Shown: piece by piece, positions 45,111 through 57,082 of the stretch
Layout: every line of letters starts with the position of its first letter
Position numbering within the stretch: the first letter of the stretch is position 1
Source: Siphonodentalium dalli
Taxonomy: Eukaryota > Mollusca > Scaphopoda > Gadilida > Siphonodentaliidae
Length of the DNA stretch: 64,000 nt
Assembly (NCBI GenBank): GCA_032622095.1
Contig: CP136066.1
Span: forward strand, 3,309,784 to 3,373,783
Direction: 5' to 3'
Translations under genes and position numbers: made by a program
Notes under the pieces: generated by a model
Seen by the model: the letters and a program-made list of their open reading frames with translations, nothing else
Database searches by the model: none
Told to the model about the DNA's origin: nothing

Positions 45111-45304
45111 TTCGGTATTAGTGAGATCGAGCTATCGTTCGTGTGCATATACATTGTTGTCTGCGTTATCGACGTTGCACGTGCACCTATCATGCATGAT
45201 TTTCTAAAAACTGTTGCAAAATGTTTTTAAATGTTTTAGAGTGTGAAAACTCCATATACCATAAACTCCATCCCGCCACATTGTTTATGTATCTTTACAC
45301 TATA

Positions 45305-45745
45305 AATCTCGTTGAGTAAGATATTATTCGACAAATACTCAACAGCTGCGCCGTTATGAGCCCTATCAATGTTGAGTAAAACGTTGAGTAAACATTTTAC
45401 ACTCAACGAGTTGAGTAAATTGTTTACTCAACACTGAAAGTGAAATCGCTCAAAAACTGATTAATTTTGCTCAAAATTGTACAGACAATGCAGATGTTTC
45501 AGTTAAGAAAACGAGTCGGCTATGAATTTGTAATGTTATAATCTCGAAACTGAACTGGAGCATATATCCAGGATCAGAGACCGAATCAGATTTGGAAATA
45601 TCGGGAAATTATGAAATTTCCGATATAGTATCCGAAATTAGTCTGTTGGAAGATTAAATCCGCGAATCAGATATCATGGTTTGTCATTGTTGAGTATTCG
45701 TTACTCAACAGTTGAATACAAACCGCTCAAAGTGTTGAATATAAA
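45305..45745. repeat. Cluster of GTTGAGTAA / TTACTCAAC motifs
   Basis: At least nine occurrences in both orientations within 45311-45440, plus more near 45688-45720. Adjacent inverse copies (ACACTCAACGAGTTGAGTAA) form small hairpins. No gene context. Confidence 0.75.
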
Positions 45746-46106
45746 TTGTACGCAACAAGATGTTCAGTGTAGATGTTGATATTTCTTTGTCTCGACACAC
45801 ATTATCGTCTGCATTATCGACGTTCGACTTACAGAGTGGTAGCACTTTCCGTTAATGCTATTAGGCCGACTGGAACCCCGTTTGTCTAACCGCGTTATAT
45901 GGCGGCGATGAGGGATGGGTGACATCGCTTGTCCGCGCCATAAAGCCGAGATTATATCAAGCTTATTGCTATGTAATGGTACAGAATCGTAACAAACCAC
46001 TCCATCTTTATTAACGTTAACAGGACGGATCGCAGACATACCCACCCTTGATTAAGTGTGCCTGCTGCATCGCTGTTAAGATGGTGGGTCATGTTGAATT
46101 CTTATG
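45746..46106. other. No gene called
   Basis: A 93-codon minus frame (45764-46045) has no recognisable motif. Confidence 0.35.
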
Positions 46107-46366
46107 CAGGTTATATTTACCCAACAGTCGGGTTTGTTTTACCCTGTGCCAATGCATTCTCTTATATATGCGAGTCGACCATATGTCGCCTCGCATATAT
46201 AAGAGAATGCATTGGCCTAACAATTTTTTACAATTTTAATAATTTTTTCTTGTATTCTTTAACAATTTTATAATTTCACCCATACAGAGCCCCAGACAAA
46301 CATGAGCAGACGACACTCTTCTATATGCTTCTATATATGTGTGGGGCTCCCTGCAGGGTAATGGAT
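46107..46366 (+). mobile_element. Palindromic core, type B, half copy
   Basis: Starts TTTACCCAACAGTCGGG, the variant end also seen in MITE copy 3. Then TTTTACCCTGTGCC, the dyad (about 46149-46216), AT-rich spacer and AGCCCCAGACAAACATGAGC to CCTGCAGGGTAATGGATG. Truncated at the same place as 30024-30250. Confidence 0.75.
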
Positions 46367-47683
46367 GTTATGAAGAACCAGAACGGTTATTGTATTTAAA
46401 GTCGTCATATTCGCGGTGTTTGGCTAAAAATATATCTTGGGTTGAACAGTTCAATCAATTCAATTCAATTTATTAGTATTCTGATCATCAAGGTAGATAT
46501 AACAGAAACATGGTTATTACAAATATCGAAGCAAATATAATTTAGATATATAATATAGTGGTGTATACAATAGTGTCTTGATCTGTATATAATTATATAT
46601 ATATATTTTCTGATAGATTATTGTTATTAATTTCGGCGTTGTTGGTTACGTGTTCGGTCAATGGATATGGATTTTGAATGGTTTAAGTGATTCAGCCTCA
46701 ATAGGAGTCAGATTGTAGTATATACTCGTGGCGCTTATCAAATAAGCGCATCTACAGCGATAAACTATTATATTGGTGTTGGGGTCCTTCTTTATACAAT
46801 TTGGTACATGTAAGAAACAAGTATGTTATATCGGTATGTTTTGAAGGTGGGTTACTTGTTTGTCTGAAAGTGTAGCCTCAAGAGTTCCGAAATATATCAA
46901 TGATATTTTTGATAAAAAGTCAACAGTCACAGGTTTTTGGTAAAATCGCTCGGATTAGCCAAGCACCACGAATGTGACAACTTGTGAAAATGTGTTTTGT
47001 TTTGTTTTGTTTTGTTCTTAACAACATCAGTTTGACCTGTCAACATCACCTCAATTCCGCAGTGCACACCAACATCAAGCCAGCGTTGCAGGGCCACTTA
47101 GCTGGGTGACGACGGGTACATGCAGCTCATTTCCACACCATTTTGCTACAACTGGATGCAGTTCCTTAAACTGGTAAATTCAAATGACTAATGCACGGGT
47201 TTACGTTTGTTATCGCTGTATGTAAATTCAACCGCGATGTGTTCGTTTAGCCAAATGCAGCGAAAATTTAAAATTAACGGTAATTTCTCTTAATATCATC
47301 AATTTGCCCCACCTGCATCAGGGCAATTCAACAGGACCCACCAACATTATAGCAAATTAGCAGGACCACTTTACCAGGGGTTGTGGGGCACACAGGACAA
47401 ACGTCGCTCGTGAACGAGAGGTAGCTTTCTCCGAATATTCTGAGCTCGACGTGGCATTCCCTACCTTACAAGTGGGTATACAATGTAAGCAGTCCATAAC
47501 CGCAACACAGCAATTTGTTGTGAATAAGTGGTGGTTATCTAGATGTATGACCATATTAGATTGAACTTCATGCATAGCATGTGGGCTAGTTTGGGGACAT
47601 TTTTAACTAGGCATCACGGATTTCGAAACAAAACACGATCCGTGATGCAGCGCATGGGTTCATTATTCATTATGTTGAATTGG
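46367..47683. other. No gene seen; (TTTTG)n at about 46991
   Basis: TTCAATTCAATTTATTAG near 46455 and a (TTTTG)n tract at 46991-47016 are the only low-complexity items. Open frames are unsupported. Confidence 0.4.
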
Positions 47684-47769
47684 GCATCACTGGTTTTAGT
47701 CCGCTTTCCATGCATCACTGATTTTAGTCCGCTTTCCATGCATCACTGATTTTAGTCCGCTTTCCATGC
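47684..47769. repeat. 28-bp tandem repeat, three units
   Basis: GCATCACTGATTTTAGTCCG plus CTTTCCAT at 47684, 47712 and 47740. A diverged continuation with the same words at about 90-bp spacing runs to 47935 (CATCACTGATCTTAGTCCGC at 47893). Confidence 0.93.
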
Positions 47770-47935
47770 TGTCAATGTTACAGTGCGTGGGCTAATTGTG
47801 GAGATTTTGAGCTCGGCATCCATATCTTAATCAGCGTTCCATGATATCGACTTTACAACGCATGGGTTAATTGGGCATATTTTGAACTTGACATCACTGA
47901 TCTTAGTCCGCTTCCCATGCTATCGATTTCACAGA

Positions 47936-49080
47936 GAATGATGCAGTATAATCTTTCCAAAGAGACAACAACACATTTCATTCAACGCTAGTGCATGTGA
48001 GTATATAGATATTCTACAACTCGTCCCCTGTTTATAGCGAAATTCACAAAACGAGTCCAGCAAATTAGGTGTGGACCGATCCTTTGGCGAGGTCCAGACC
48101 TAATTTACTGGAGAGTATTGTATATTTCGCTATCAACTGGGGTCGAGTTGTGGAGTGTCTTTATCTCGTGAACAAAAACCTCGATATAGCAGACTTAAAT
48201 CAATACTTGGGACGTGAAACTGGCGGCGGCGTATATGGATACATAACAACTTGTTATTGCATGTGTTGGTTGAAGACAGGAACTGTTGTTTCCTCCAGTC
48301 AATATTGTCTAAAGTGTCATATGTGGAGTGGGGCACACATGCATGGTGGCACTTAGTTATAACCCCGCTATCACAATAATGTATAAACGTTGAAGTATTT
48401 ACATCAATACAAGTTTGTAAACATGGAATTTAACCTGGCAAGCACACACTCCAAGTAAAGCGATTGCTACGGTGGATTAATGTATGCTCGGAATTTGTAA
48501 TACATGTAATATCGGCTGCTCGGAATATTACTGTGTTTTTGTATGCACATGATCTTCGATTGCAAGATGGTCAGATGCTGGTTTTAATTGTGTACTGCCA
48601 CTTATTAATTGTTCGGGTCGGACGCGACGAAAGGCTTTCCGAGTAGGGGTCGGGTGATTCCCTCAGTTCGTGACATAGTTTGGACCACTAAGTTCAGTCA
48701 TTGTTACAAATGTCTTTCCAATAACCAGACTCATTCCTTTATTGCGTTGATGGCTGTCAACATTCACCATTCGCCCCATCACTCGGACCCAAACAACCGT
48801 CAAACTGTTTCCAATATCCTCGGTTTTTACGCCGAAGGATTCGCAATTTCATTACCCGGCGCGCCAACAATGGCACCATCTTTGTATAAAACCCGGAATT
48901 AATACACTAGTGCTGATTAAATTAATCCAGGCATGCTGTGATGGTGATGGCGTCGAGGACGCAATGTCGCGTGATACCGTTTGAAGGGAGGGCATTAATC
49001 AGTGGAGTAAAACCCGCAGAGAATTGAAAGAAAAGGAAAAGGTGCTCACGGTATAGGATTATATAATTGTACTATATATG
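47936..49080. other. No recognised gene
   Basis: Plus frames of 95 and 97 codons (48069-48356, 48609-48902) lack recognisable domains. Confidence 0.35.
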
Positions 49081-49111
49081 AGCCCAGACTCGATTCTAAA
49101 GAATATGCATC

Positions 49112-49270
49112 CACAACCAGCGCTACACACAACATCATGTGAGAGTATGTGCATATAGCTACTCATTGTTTCCGCCTGCCATTCGGATGTGGAACGCCCT
49201 ATCTGAAGAGGCAGTGACATGGACCTCCCTGGAAGACTTTCATAATGAGATGCTCAAAACAGCCTCCTGA
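49112..49270 (+). pseudogene. LINE reverse transcriptase, extreme C-terminus
   Basis: A 52-residue frame with no start of its own reads HNQRYTQHHVRV, then YSYSLFPPAIRMWNALSEEA and a T-S-L-E-D-F-H-N-E-M-L stretch before TGA at 49268-49270. The S-x-F-P-x-A-I-R-x-W-N-x-L sequence followed by S-L-E-x-F is the standard end of CR1/L2/Jockey-like reverse transcriptases; the same motif is in the remnant at 32887-33348. The 5' part is missing. Confidence 0.82.
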
Positions 49271-49468
49271 TGATGTTAGCACAGATGTTTTAACTTCACT
49301 CATGATGATTTTGCTTGTAACATATACAACATTATTGTGTTAAAATAAATCAATATTGGCTTTTAACGACGTCCTCGTCCGCCTCTGCGCACAAATGCGA
49401 CAATAGTCCTACATTAACAAGCCTTCTGTGGGGAGTTGTATTCTATCGGAAGAAGAAGAAGAAGAAAG
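49271..49468 (+). mobile_element. LINE 3' UTR with (GAA)n tail
   Basis: The UTR follows the stop codon, contains TTAAAATAAATC, and ends in GGAAGAAGAAGAAGAAGAAA (49450-49469). A microsatellite-type tail is typical of CR1/L2-like LINEs, so the element is a 5'-truncated insertion ending here. Confidence 0.7.
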
Positions 49469-49472
49469 TGTT

Positions 49473-49736
49473 TACGCCATAATAGTCAAACTTGCCAAAG
49501 GTCATTTCCGGCGCATTAGGCAAATAAGCAAGTAACTTAATATCATCGGGATGACCCACAAAGACATACATCAGATTTACCTTGAAATCGAGTACTAAGT
49601 CCTCCAATTTAGAACGCTCTTTATTGTCTACTGCTTTTGAAAATCTGAAGCGTCGACGCTCGATATCAGAAACGATCACTGGATTGTCAGAATTCGAACA
49701 TAGGTTGGTGGCTAATGCGTGGCGACTCGGTGACAA
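49473..49736 (-). CDS. Weak candidate exon, unknown protein
   Basis: The minus frame of about 88 residues outside the LINE tail has a natural-looking composition: NPVIVSDIERRRFRFSKAV, then NKERSKLEDLVLDFK, and further VGHPDDIKLLAYLPNAPEM. A good splice-donor match (TTCAAGGTAAAT) follows the LDFK codons, so a real exon could end there. Upstream, the acceptor side is unclear and a box-B-like GGTTCAATCCC lies near 49760. I do not recognise the family. Chance open frame remains quite possible. Confidence 0.25.
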
Positions 49737-49739
49737 TGT

Positions 49740-49995
49740 CTCCCTCCACCGGGATTGAACCTTAGCTTATCAGCCATGCAAATCTGCGGAGCAAATGATA
49801 CAGGGTTGCGCGTACATCTGAGTGTGACATGACGTGTATTGGAAACATGAAGTATCTGTCTGGCGTCTCCGACTGTAACTTATTCTACTATAATGTTGGT
49901 GTATTTATTTTTGAATTTTATATTGATTTTTTTCAAATGTAGGTCATGTGATGTAATTCCAGAAAAAACAATTCTCAAAAATGTGTTGATTTCAA
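49740..49995. other. Nothing recognised
   Basis: Spacer with the isolated GGTTCAATCCC noted above. Confidence 0.3.
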
Positions 49996-50067
49996 AATGT
50001 TATAATTTACCAGCGCGCCTGCCAGTTAAATGTTATAATTTACCAGCGCGTCTGCCAGTTAAATGTT
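49996..50067. repeat. 33-bp tandem repeat, two units plus
   Basis: AATGTTATAATTTACCAGCG followed by CGCCTGCCAGTTA begins at 49996 and 50029, with a third start at 50062. Confidence 0.93.
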
Positions 50068-50340
50068 ATTACAGTTCAATGAATGACAGTGATATGCCTA
50101 CTTTGATTCCCGAACAACTGCTTCATAAATAACTGCTGCTCCGGAGATTTGCATGAAAATCCCCATTCAAAATTTGTCACTTCACCTCCTTAAGTTCGTC
50201 GATACATGTAAATGTTATCTGTTACATATTTCATTGAGTTGTTTCATGGTTGCAAATAAGGACTCTTTCTAAAAAATATACACGACTGAGCAGTTGTGTT
50301 TGAAACATCGTGGAAATGCCATACGTTAGCAACATTATGT

Positions 50341-50556
50341 TGTTGGCTAGAACATGTCGTATGGGTGCTTTATCGATGTTGGCTGGTACATGTCGTATGG
50401 GTAGTTTATCGATGTTGGCTGGTACATGTCGTATGGGTGGTTTATCGATGTTGGCTGGTACATGTCGTATGGGTAGTTTATCGATGTTGGCTAGTACATG
50501 TCGTATGGATGGTTTATCGATGTTGGCTAGTACATGTCGTATGGATGGTGTATCGA
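50341..50556. repeat. 36-bp minisatellite, six units
   Basis: TGTTGGCTGGTACATGTCGT plus ATGGGTAGTTTATCGA at 50341, 50377, 50413, 50449, 50485 and 50521. The period keeps several frames open on both strands, including a 164-codon minus frame (50231-50725); these are artefacts. Confidence 0.97.
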
Positions 50557-50749
50557 TGAACACAGCCTCGTGTTCGTGTTGATTAGCTGCGGACGAAGAA
50601 TGACCCCATCGCCCATAATTAAAAGTTATTCCAACAACGAGAATGTAATTCCTATTTCCAAAACCAGACTGTGCAAAGAAGACATATAAACAACCAATGC
50701 CCTGGTGATCAGATTTCGCACACATTGTGGCTGCAGTATATAAGACCTA

Positions 50750-50840
50750 AATATGCACGAAGCGCATAAAGGGGTCGCAGACCCCTAGCGCACGAAGGGG
50801 TCGCGGGACCGTTTGCAGGGACCGCACGGCCCTGTCTGGT
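50750..50840. repeat. GC-rich short repeat
   Basis: GCGCATAAAGGGGTCGCAGA and GCGCACGAAGGGGTCGCGGG are adjacent copies, followed by GGGACCGCACGGCCC. Distinctly richer in G+C than the surroundings. Confidence 0.7.
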
Positions 50841-51345
50841 TATTATATGTATGTAAAACACACTTTAGCACTGCGTGAATTGTTTCAAATTGCAATTATA
50901 ATGCCGGGTGCCTGATTGAATCGTCATCATACACAAATCCTACGCTGCCACTTCCCGAAAGTCAGTTTATTCCAAACTGTATCACAACAATACAGCCCAC
51001 CGCGGGACACAGCTGTGAGGTATGGATATGACCATTGCTCTTTATTGAAGACGCAATTCGATTGGCATTTGAGCATTACAGACAGAATGATGCGATCATT
51101 CGAGCGATATCGATAAGGAATCAGCTACTCGTACAGCGTGATGTATCGATCTGTTGCGCGATTCGCCATCGGACATGCTTGCCGTCCCCACCATTAATGC
51201 ACGCGTCCATTGCTGCATGTCTCCAGATTTCATGAAATCTAACACCAATTGCTGACAAAGAGTGTCTTCGATCTGGCCCGATATAGTCCACGGTTTAAAT
51301 GCCGAGTTTCATTTGGGAATTGCAAACTCCGTCTCTCCGGAACAC
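50841..51345. other. No gene called
   Basis: Plus frames of 66 codons (50916-51116, 51035-51235) overlap one another; neither is recognised. Confidence 0.3.
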
Positions 51346-51505
51346 AGTGAATAGAGACCGCCTCAGATGCTTCACGCAGGAGAAGTATTAAGAGACACAT
51401 ACGTCCGTTGTTATACGTCACATGTAGTGAATAGAGACCTCCTCGGATGCTTCATGCAGGAGAAGTATTAAGATACACATACGTCCGTTGTTATACGCCA
51501 AATGT
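51346..51505. repeat. 80-bp tandem duplication
   Basis: AGTGAATAGAGACC at 51346 and 51426, each followed by GATGCTTCA-GCAGGAGAAG and ACACATACGTCCGTTGTTAT. About seven differences between units. Confidence 0.93.
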
Positions 51506-51989
51506 AAGCTGTTTCCAAGGAGAGTTAAACTTCGGCACCAAGGTACCCAACCTGAGGCCGGGCCTCGAGGAAGGTGTTTTATAATTTTTGGAAATAATGA
51601 TCTAATAATGTGTATATTTCACTGAAAGTGACTGTTGTTCGGCATTCGTGCCAAATCGATGGGTTTATCCCATGTTTGGAATACGAACCCCGCCATCGTA
51701 ATGTCTAACTGATTGATTCGAGGGGCGATGCCTGATTTATAGGATTTCAAACTAAAGTCGTCCTGACGTGAACCTGATTAATTCTTAGATAGAATTACAT
51801 TACATCTCAACCAGCAGAGTTTTAGTTCTGATGTTCAAACTGAGAGAGGAACGTTGTTTTTAACATTGTTTAAGGATTGTTTTTCTCCCGGCAGGTGAGT
51901 TTACCACATTGAATAGGTTCGCGTATATGTCGACTTTAGTTAGTGACTTGCACACAACTACAATCTAACACTCAACTGCATGTCTATCT
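51506..51989. other. No gene seen
   Basis: Spacer without recognisable content. Confidence 0.35.
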
Positions 51990-52375
51990 TTAACCCTTTA
52001 CCCAACAGAAGGGCCCTGTGCCAATGCATTCTCTTATATATGCGAGTCGACCATAGGTCGCCTCGCATATATAAGAGAATGCATTGGCTTAACACATTAA
52101 AAATTATAAAATTGTTAAAGAATGTAAGAAAAAATGGTAAAGATTTTTTTGAGGCCAATGCATTCTCTTATATATGCGAGGCGACCTATGGTCGACTCGC
52201 ATATATAAGATAATGCATTGGCACAGGGCATAACTGTAACCATCACAATGTGGTCAAGGAGCCGGTTCCAATGATATCCATATTTGTATGGTTCTATTGA
52301 GACAGACCGAAGATATTTTAGGCTGTTGAAGCTTTATTTGGCCGGTTTTGGCCGGTTTGTTGGGTAAAGGGTTAA
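51990..52375 (-). mobile_element. TTAA MITE family A, copy 6
   Basis: TTAA at 51990-51993 and 52372-52375. The central spacer is about 14 bp shorter than in the other copies (missing the AAGTGTTAAA stretch). Both dyads are present. Confidence 0.94.
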
Positions 52376-52570
52376 ATTATATACTTCGGTTATTATTGGA
52401 AGATTCGTTGTATTTTGTATACCCCGAACCGAATAATTGATATCTACAAATATGCCTAGTTGAAACGCACTACTTTTTGAAATTACATGAGGAGCATGGT
52501 TGCTAGTAGAACACGAAACGTTGTGTCCACGTATCACTGTCATTCATTCAAGTGATTGCGTACTATGCAT

Positions 52571-53060
52571 TTAAAGGTACGGTTGGCCTTGGCGGTGCGT
52601 ATCCTGTGAAAATATTTCCACCCGTCAAAAACGGCCACAAACAGAAAGAACAACAAAATGTAGACAGACTGTGTCCGTATACAAATAAGAAATATCGCAT
52701 AAACAGTATGTTATTGTCATATATTTGACCATTGTTATGTAAACAAAAGCATAAAAAGTTACTTTTCTGGTGTTTGTTTATATTATGATGGTAAACATAA
52801 AGAGCGTTCTTTGTTGGTAAATTCCTGATATGGAACGAATAAAGAGCGTTTATGCCATTTGTGTGTGATTAGCCAGCATCATTGTGCTGTCTTCTGTAAC
52901 ACAATCAGGCTCTTGCTTAGGTAAATATAGTAAATCTTTATGATAACATGCATATCATGGTATATATGAACGAAACTGTATGCGTTTTAATGTTTTTCTG
53001 TTTACGCTGATTGGAACAAATATGAATATTTTCGACAACTAAGGCCTCACGTGCCTTTAA
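52571..53060 (-). mobile_element. TTAA element family T2, copy 2
   Basis: TTAA at 52571-52574 and 53057-53060. Ends AGGTACGGTTGGCCTTGG and, reverse-complemented, AGGCACGTGAGGCCTTAG. The interior mirrors 35299-35800, including AATATTTCCACCCGTCAAAA and AAAGAGCGTTCTTTG. Confidence 0.93.
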
Positions 53061-53929
53061 ATCCAATTTATTTATGTATTATGAAACAAATATAAAGCGC
53101 ATGCGTAGTCGAGTGATACCTGATGATACCCGATGATACCCGATGATACCTGAACATGTAATACTAACATTAAATGGCACTACAATCCAATTTGAAAACG
53201 GGCGTCCGAGATTATTGTACAGATACATACAAACACACGATTCAAAAAAGAAGTTACATCTTTTAAACGGAGTTACAATTTTCGACCATCATCGGGTCAC
53301 ACATTGTATATCGATGGGTGAAATCCATGGCGATTGTATTTGATTCTGGTAAATTATAAGCGGAAATTGTTACCACGTATACATGTTTAGTCTAATACGG
53401 TTATTTATTACCAACGCATTAGGTTATTTGTTGTGATATTAAGCCAAATGCAGAATAATTCATTCAATAACTTTTCCATGCAAAATAAAAACCGATTACG
53501 TTGACTTCATTGCCGACGTCTTCTTACTATAACTTATATTGACTAAGTTATGTTGTATAGTCTATATCAATCACACGTTTGTTTAACTAAATAAATCAAT
53601 GTCGACCTCAATGTTAGTATTTTACAAGCAACAATCTTCGGAGTAAGCAACGCATATATAACAACATAGTTGTGAGAACACGATAACGTTACTGCACTCG
53701 TGCTGTGATTCTCATTGTATCATCTTGTCACAGCTAACTCGTGCAATAGCGTTAACAACTTCACACACTTCTATATATCTAATGTATTCATTTAGACAGT
53801 CGTGTTAGAACACAATTATATTCGTAATACTATTTACACATGAAGGAAATGGGCTGAACCTTCATAGCACAAACATAATAGTCGCAAAACACACTCAATA
53901 CGAATAGTACAACATTTCCTCGCTCAAAT
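53061..53929. other. No gene seen; 12-bp repeat at 53117-53150
   Basis: GATACCTGATGATACCCGAT-type 12-mers occur about four times at 53117-53150. A 66-codon frame after them is unsupported. Confidence 0.45.
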
Positions 53930-54220
53930 ACGCACACAATCGACATGTAACATTAAAAACGCACACAATCGACATGTAACATTAAATACGCACACAATCG
54001 ACATGTAACATTACACAGGTACACAATCGACATGTAACATTAAATAGGTACACACTGTGATTATACGCACACAATCGACAAGTAACATTAAATAGGTACA
54101 TACTGTGAGTCTGTGATTTTCTTATTCTGAAATGAGCAGACAATGGACTCATGTTAAAGGGCGTCAACAGTCGTGAGTTGTCTTAATTGTGTCATTGTCC
54201 GCACTCAATGTCCATAATAT
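53905..54220. repeat. Dispersed repeat R3, copy 2, with internal 29-bp expansion
   Basis: TCCTCGCTCAAATACGCACA, then at 53930-54105 the unit ACGCACACAATCGACATGTA plus ACATTAAAT repeated at 29-bp steps (53930, 53959, 53988, then diverged), then TTATTCTGAAATGAGC and TCATTGTCCGC as in 28630-28870. The expansion is missing from the other copy. Confidence 0.7.
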
Positions 54221-54221
54221 C

Positions 54222-54293
54222 GCCTCATTTTGAGTCGATGATGTGACTAAAATTGTCTCATTTTAATCACATTATCGACTCAAAATGAGTCGC
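54222..54293. repeat. Hairpin CTCATTTTGAGTCGATGATG
   Basis: GCCTCATTTTGAGTCGATGA pairs with TTATCGACTCAAAATGAGTC across a short loop. CTCAATTTGAGTCGATAATG near 22937 is a single related half. Confidence 0.85.
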
Positions 54294-56137
54294 TTCTAAG
54301 CTGATTATCGACCTAAAACAAGTTATGTTCTAAGCAGATAATGCGCGGGTTTTTCTGGAGAACTGACGGACAAGTACACCCGATCGCCACATACTGGACT
54401 TCACGATTTAACCGACCAAGAAAAATGCATTTACAAATTGTGTGATCTTTCAGAATGATGTGTCTTCTAGATCTGAGACCCACGTAGCTATTATGCATAC
54501 ATGCACCTATACAAAACTAGTATGGTGAATAATGTAATCCTATGATAAACATGGTATTATAATATGTTCTCCCATTGTACTTTCTTTTTGGATACTGTAA
54601 AGTCATGATCTAAGTTGTAAGAAGTTAATATTAATATTAATTGTATTGCATATGCTGGTATGTGGATGTATTCCACGATATTCAAAGCAAAACAAACCAA
54701 ACCATACTGTCTGCACTCTACCCTAAAGAATATATCGTCTGTGAACAAGCATACCACCTAATACATTGGGTATGATAGCCAACAGGAGGTTCGTTCAGTA
54801 TGAGCGGTTGTGTTGCTGGTTACATGATGCTTTACTGTCCATTAATTAGAACATTGCGAAACTAGCATATGGTCCATTTAGGAGATACACGTACTTTGAG
54901 TAGGGTATTCGGGGATTAGATCGGTGGTCCAAGACAACAAGCAAACAGTACCCCTGCAATTCGATGTGTTCCAATAAACCAATAAGACTAGTGTCACTAT
55001 ATTTACTTGCGGTCCAATATACCAAATAGACTAGTTCTCTATACGCCCATATTGTTCACGATACACTATAAACCAGATCTTAGTGCCATACCATTGTATG
55101 TGGTCCGAAAGACCAAACATACTAGTACCGCTATCCATAACAATGTAGATTGGTACCATTGTACTTCTGTGCATGCACTGGTAACCCAATGCTTCCATTC
55201 GATAGAATAGGTCAGCGTAGACGTGAGACCATGCCTTTCCGCGTGGTTCACGAAACCAATAGGACATTACCCATGTCATTCCGGGTACCCAATACACCCG
55301 TGCTTACTGCTGCTCTATTGTTCCATATGGTCACAAATGTAGACTTGTATACCCGTCCTGCAATGTTGTCCAAGACACAAACATCGACCGGTTCTTGCGT
55401 GCACGGACTCGATTCTTAGTTTAATCAAACTGCAACAAATGCAATGCCCTATTCAATAATTAAAAAAACAAACACACAGTATGCAGCCATATGCTTCCCA
55501 TTTGGCAAGAAACTTAATTAAAATGTTGCCATCTCGCGATCAGAGCCCTAATTCTGTGACATCCCACTGCTGATAAAATTCCGCGCATTGGCGTGCACCT
55601 CGGCATCCGCGTAAAATAACCAACTGGTTAGTGACAATAGTTACAGTTTTTGTGTTTTATTCATTTTTGTTACAATTTGAGTTCGTACAAATCCATACAT
55701 CTATATCTAGGATTGTTTTGACAAAAAAATTTGAATGCACATGGGTTTGTCATCTGTTTTCATTTTGGAAGAGTGGTGTTTGACGCCCGATTCTCCATTT
55801 AAATGCGAATTTGACCTCTCGTTGAATGACTTAAACTTGATTGATTATAACTCAAATAAAACAAAATTGGTTTTGACTACCATCCTGCAGAGATTGGTTT
55901 CTTGTAAAGTCTATTAAAGTTTCGGTGTTCCCTTTTGTTCAGTTTTATTAGGAAAATTCGTGATTTGCTTGCATGTCAAATTCAATCACTACCTCTCGTG
56001 CTTGTTACAATGGTTAGTCGAGTTGTTGCGATTGGTTTGCTCATATTGTCAACCACATTGACTGCTGGGTGATCATTGGAAGGACACTGTCCCATTTGTT
56101 TTTTCAAATTGATTGTCACAGTTGGTTCACGCTCAGG
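54294..56137. other. No recognised gene; loose repeats near 54960-55150
   Basis: CCAATAAGACTAGTGTCACT, CCAAATAGACTAGTTC and CCAAACATACTAGTACCGCT recur at about 55-75 bp spacing. Open frames of 60-89 codons here occur on both strands and are unsupported. Confidence 0.4.
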
Positions 56138-57082
56138 GGTTCACGCTTCCAGTGGCCAAATTGGCCATATTTTGTTTTAAATTTCCATTTGGCCAAAACT
56201 TTTGTCAAACAGTTTCAAGGCTATATTCAACACATGCCTCTCAAATTATAATTAGATCTTCATGAAACACATAATTCATTAGACATAAGTATTATGGACC
56301 TGCGAACATAATAAGTTAGTACTCAGTCGCTATGCCAACCTGTGGAATGTAGCATTCTACTAACATCTCCGAAAAAATTGAAAGAAATCCACCATACCAT
56401 TCCATAAAAAATCATCGCATAAACTACACGAAATTGTTAATATTTACATCCTGATTCGGGACGCAACTGTCGGCGATCAACTGACACAAATGATTTATCC
56501 ATTAAGAGTCATTGCATTCAATTAATATATAGGAATGATGATGTGTGTTGTAATTTGGATTAATATTCGTAACAAATAACTAGTTTGAACAAGATAATTA
56601 TCAATTTTTATTTGATCACCCTACCGTGGTGCTTCACATCAGGTAATCATCAGTTACTGGCCCGTGTATGGATAACAATGTATCAACAGCCACGCATGCT
56701 TACTTATCAAACCTATGGTGATTAAATGCTAGAACGGTGTCTTTCTAAATCAATTGCCAAACCAGTTTACTGCTTTGATATACGTATACCATATCAAACC
56801 TATGGTGATTCCATTCCTGAACGGGGTCTTTCTTAATCAAGTGCCAAAACAGTTTACTGCTTTGATACACGTTGCTAACCAGACATATGCCAGTGTTCCC
56901 ACTCGTGCAAATTTCCAATGTCCAACTCGCAATTATTCAGTGTAATAGTCGATGTCTTTTTATTGTTGTTTCAGATTATATTTTTGTCGGGGATCACATA
57001 ATGTTTATTATTCAGTTTGACCAAATAAATTCAGAAATGGCCAAAACATTTTCCAAAACAATATACCGTCCAGCATGAACCC
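56138..57082. mobile_element. Larger element with GGGTTCAYGCT inverted ends
   Basis: The left end is GGGTTCACGCTTCCAGTGGC, the right end reverse-complemented GGGTTCATGCTGGACGG. GGCCAAA motifs cluster near both ends (56152-56202, 57037-57058), parallel to the TTTGGCAAA clusters of 11872-12433. It contains repeat R5 copy 2 (56312-56640). GGTTCACGCT also occurs just outside at 56124. No transposase frame. Confidence 0.6.
56312..56640. repeat. Dispersed repeat R5, copy 2
   Basis: Counterpart of 43448-43775; see that entry for the shared words. Confidence 0.8.

Noticed and set aside
49690-49800. Possible tRNA gene from GGTTCAATCCC (minus strand near 49760)
   Set aside because: Only a box-B-like word; no box A at the right distance and no cloverleaf pairing.
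50231-50725. 164-codon minus frame with NIDKPPIRHVPA repeats
   Set aside because: By-product of the 36-bp minisatellite; plus-strand frames across the same array are open as well.
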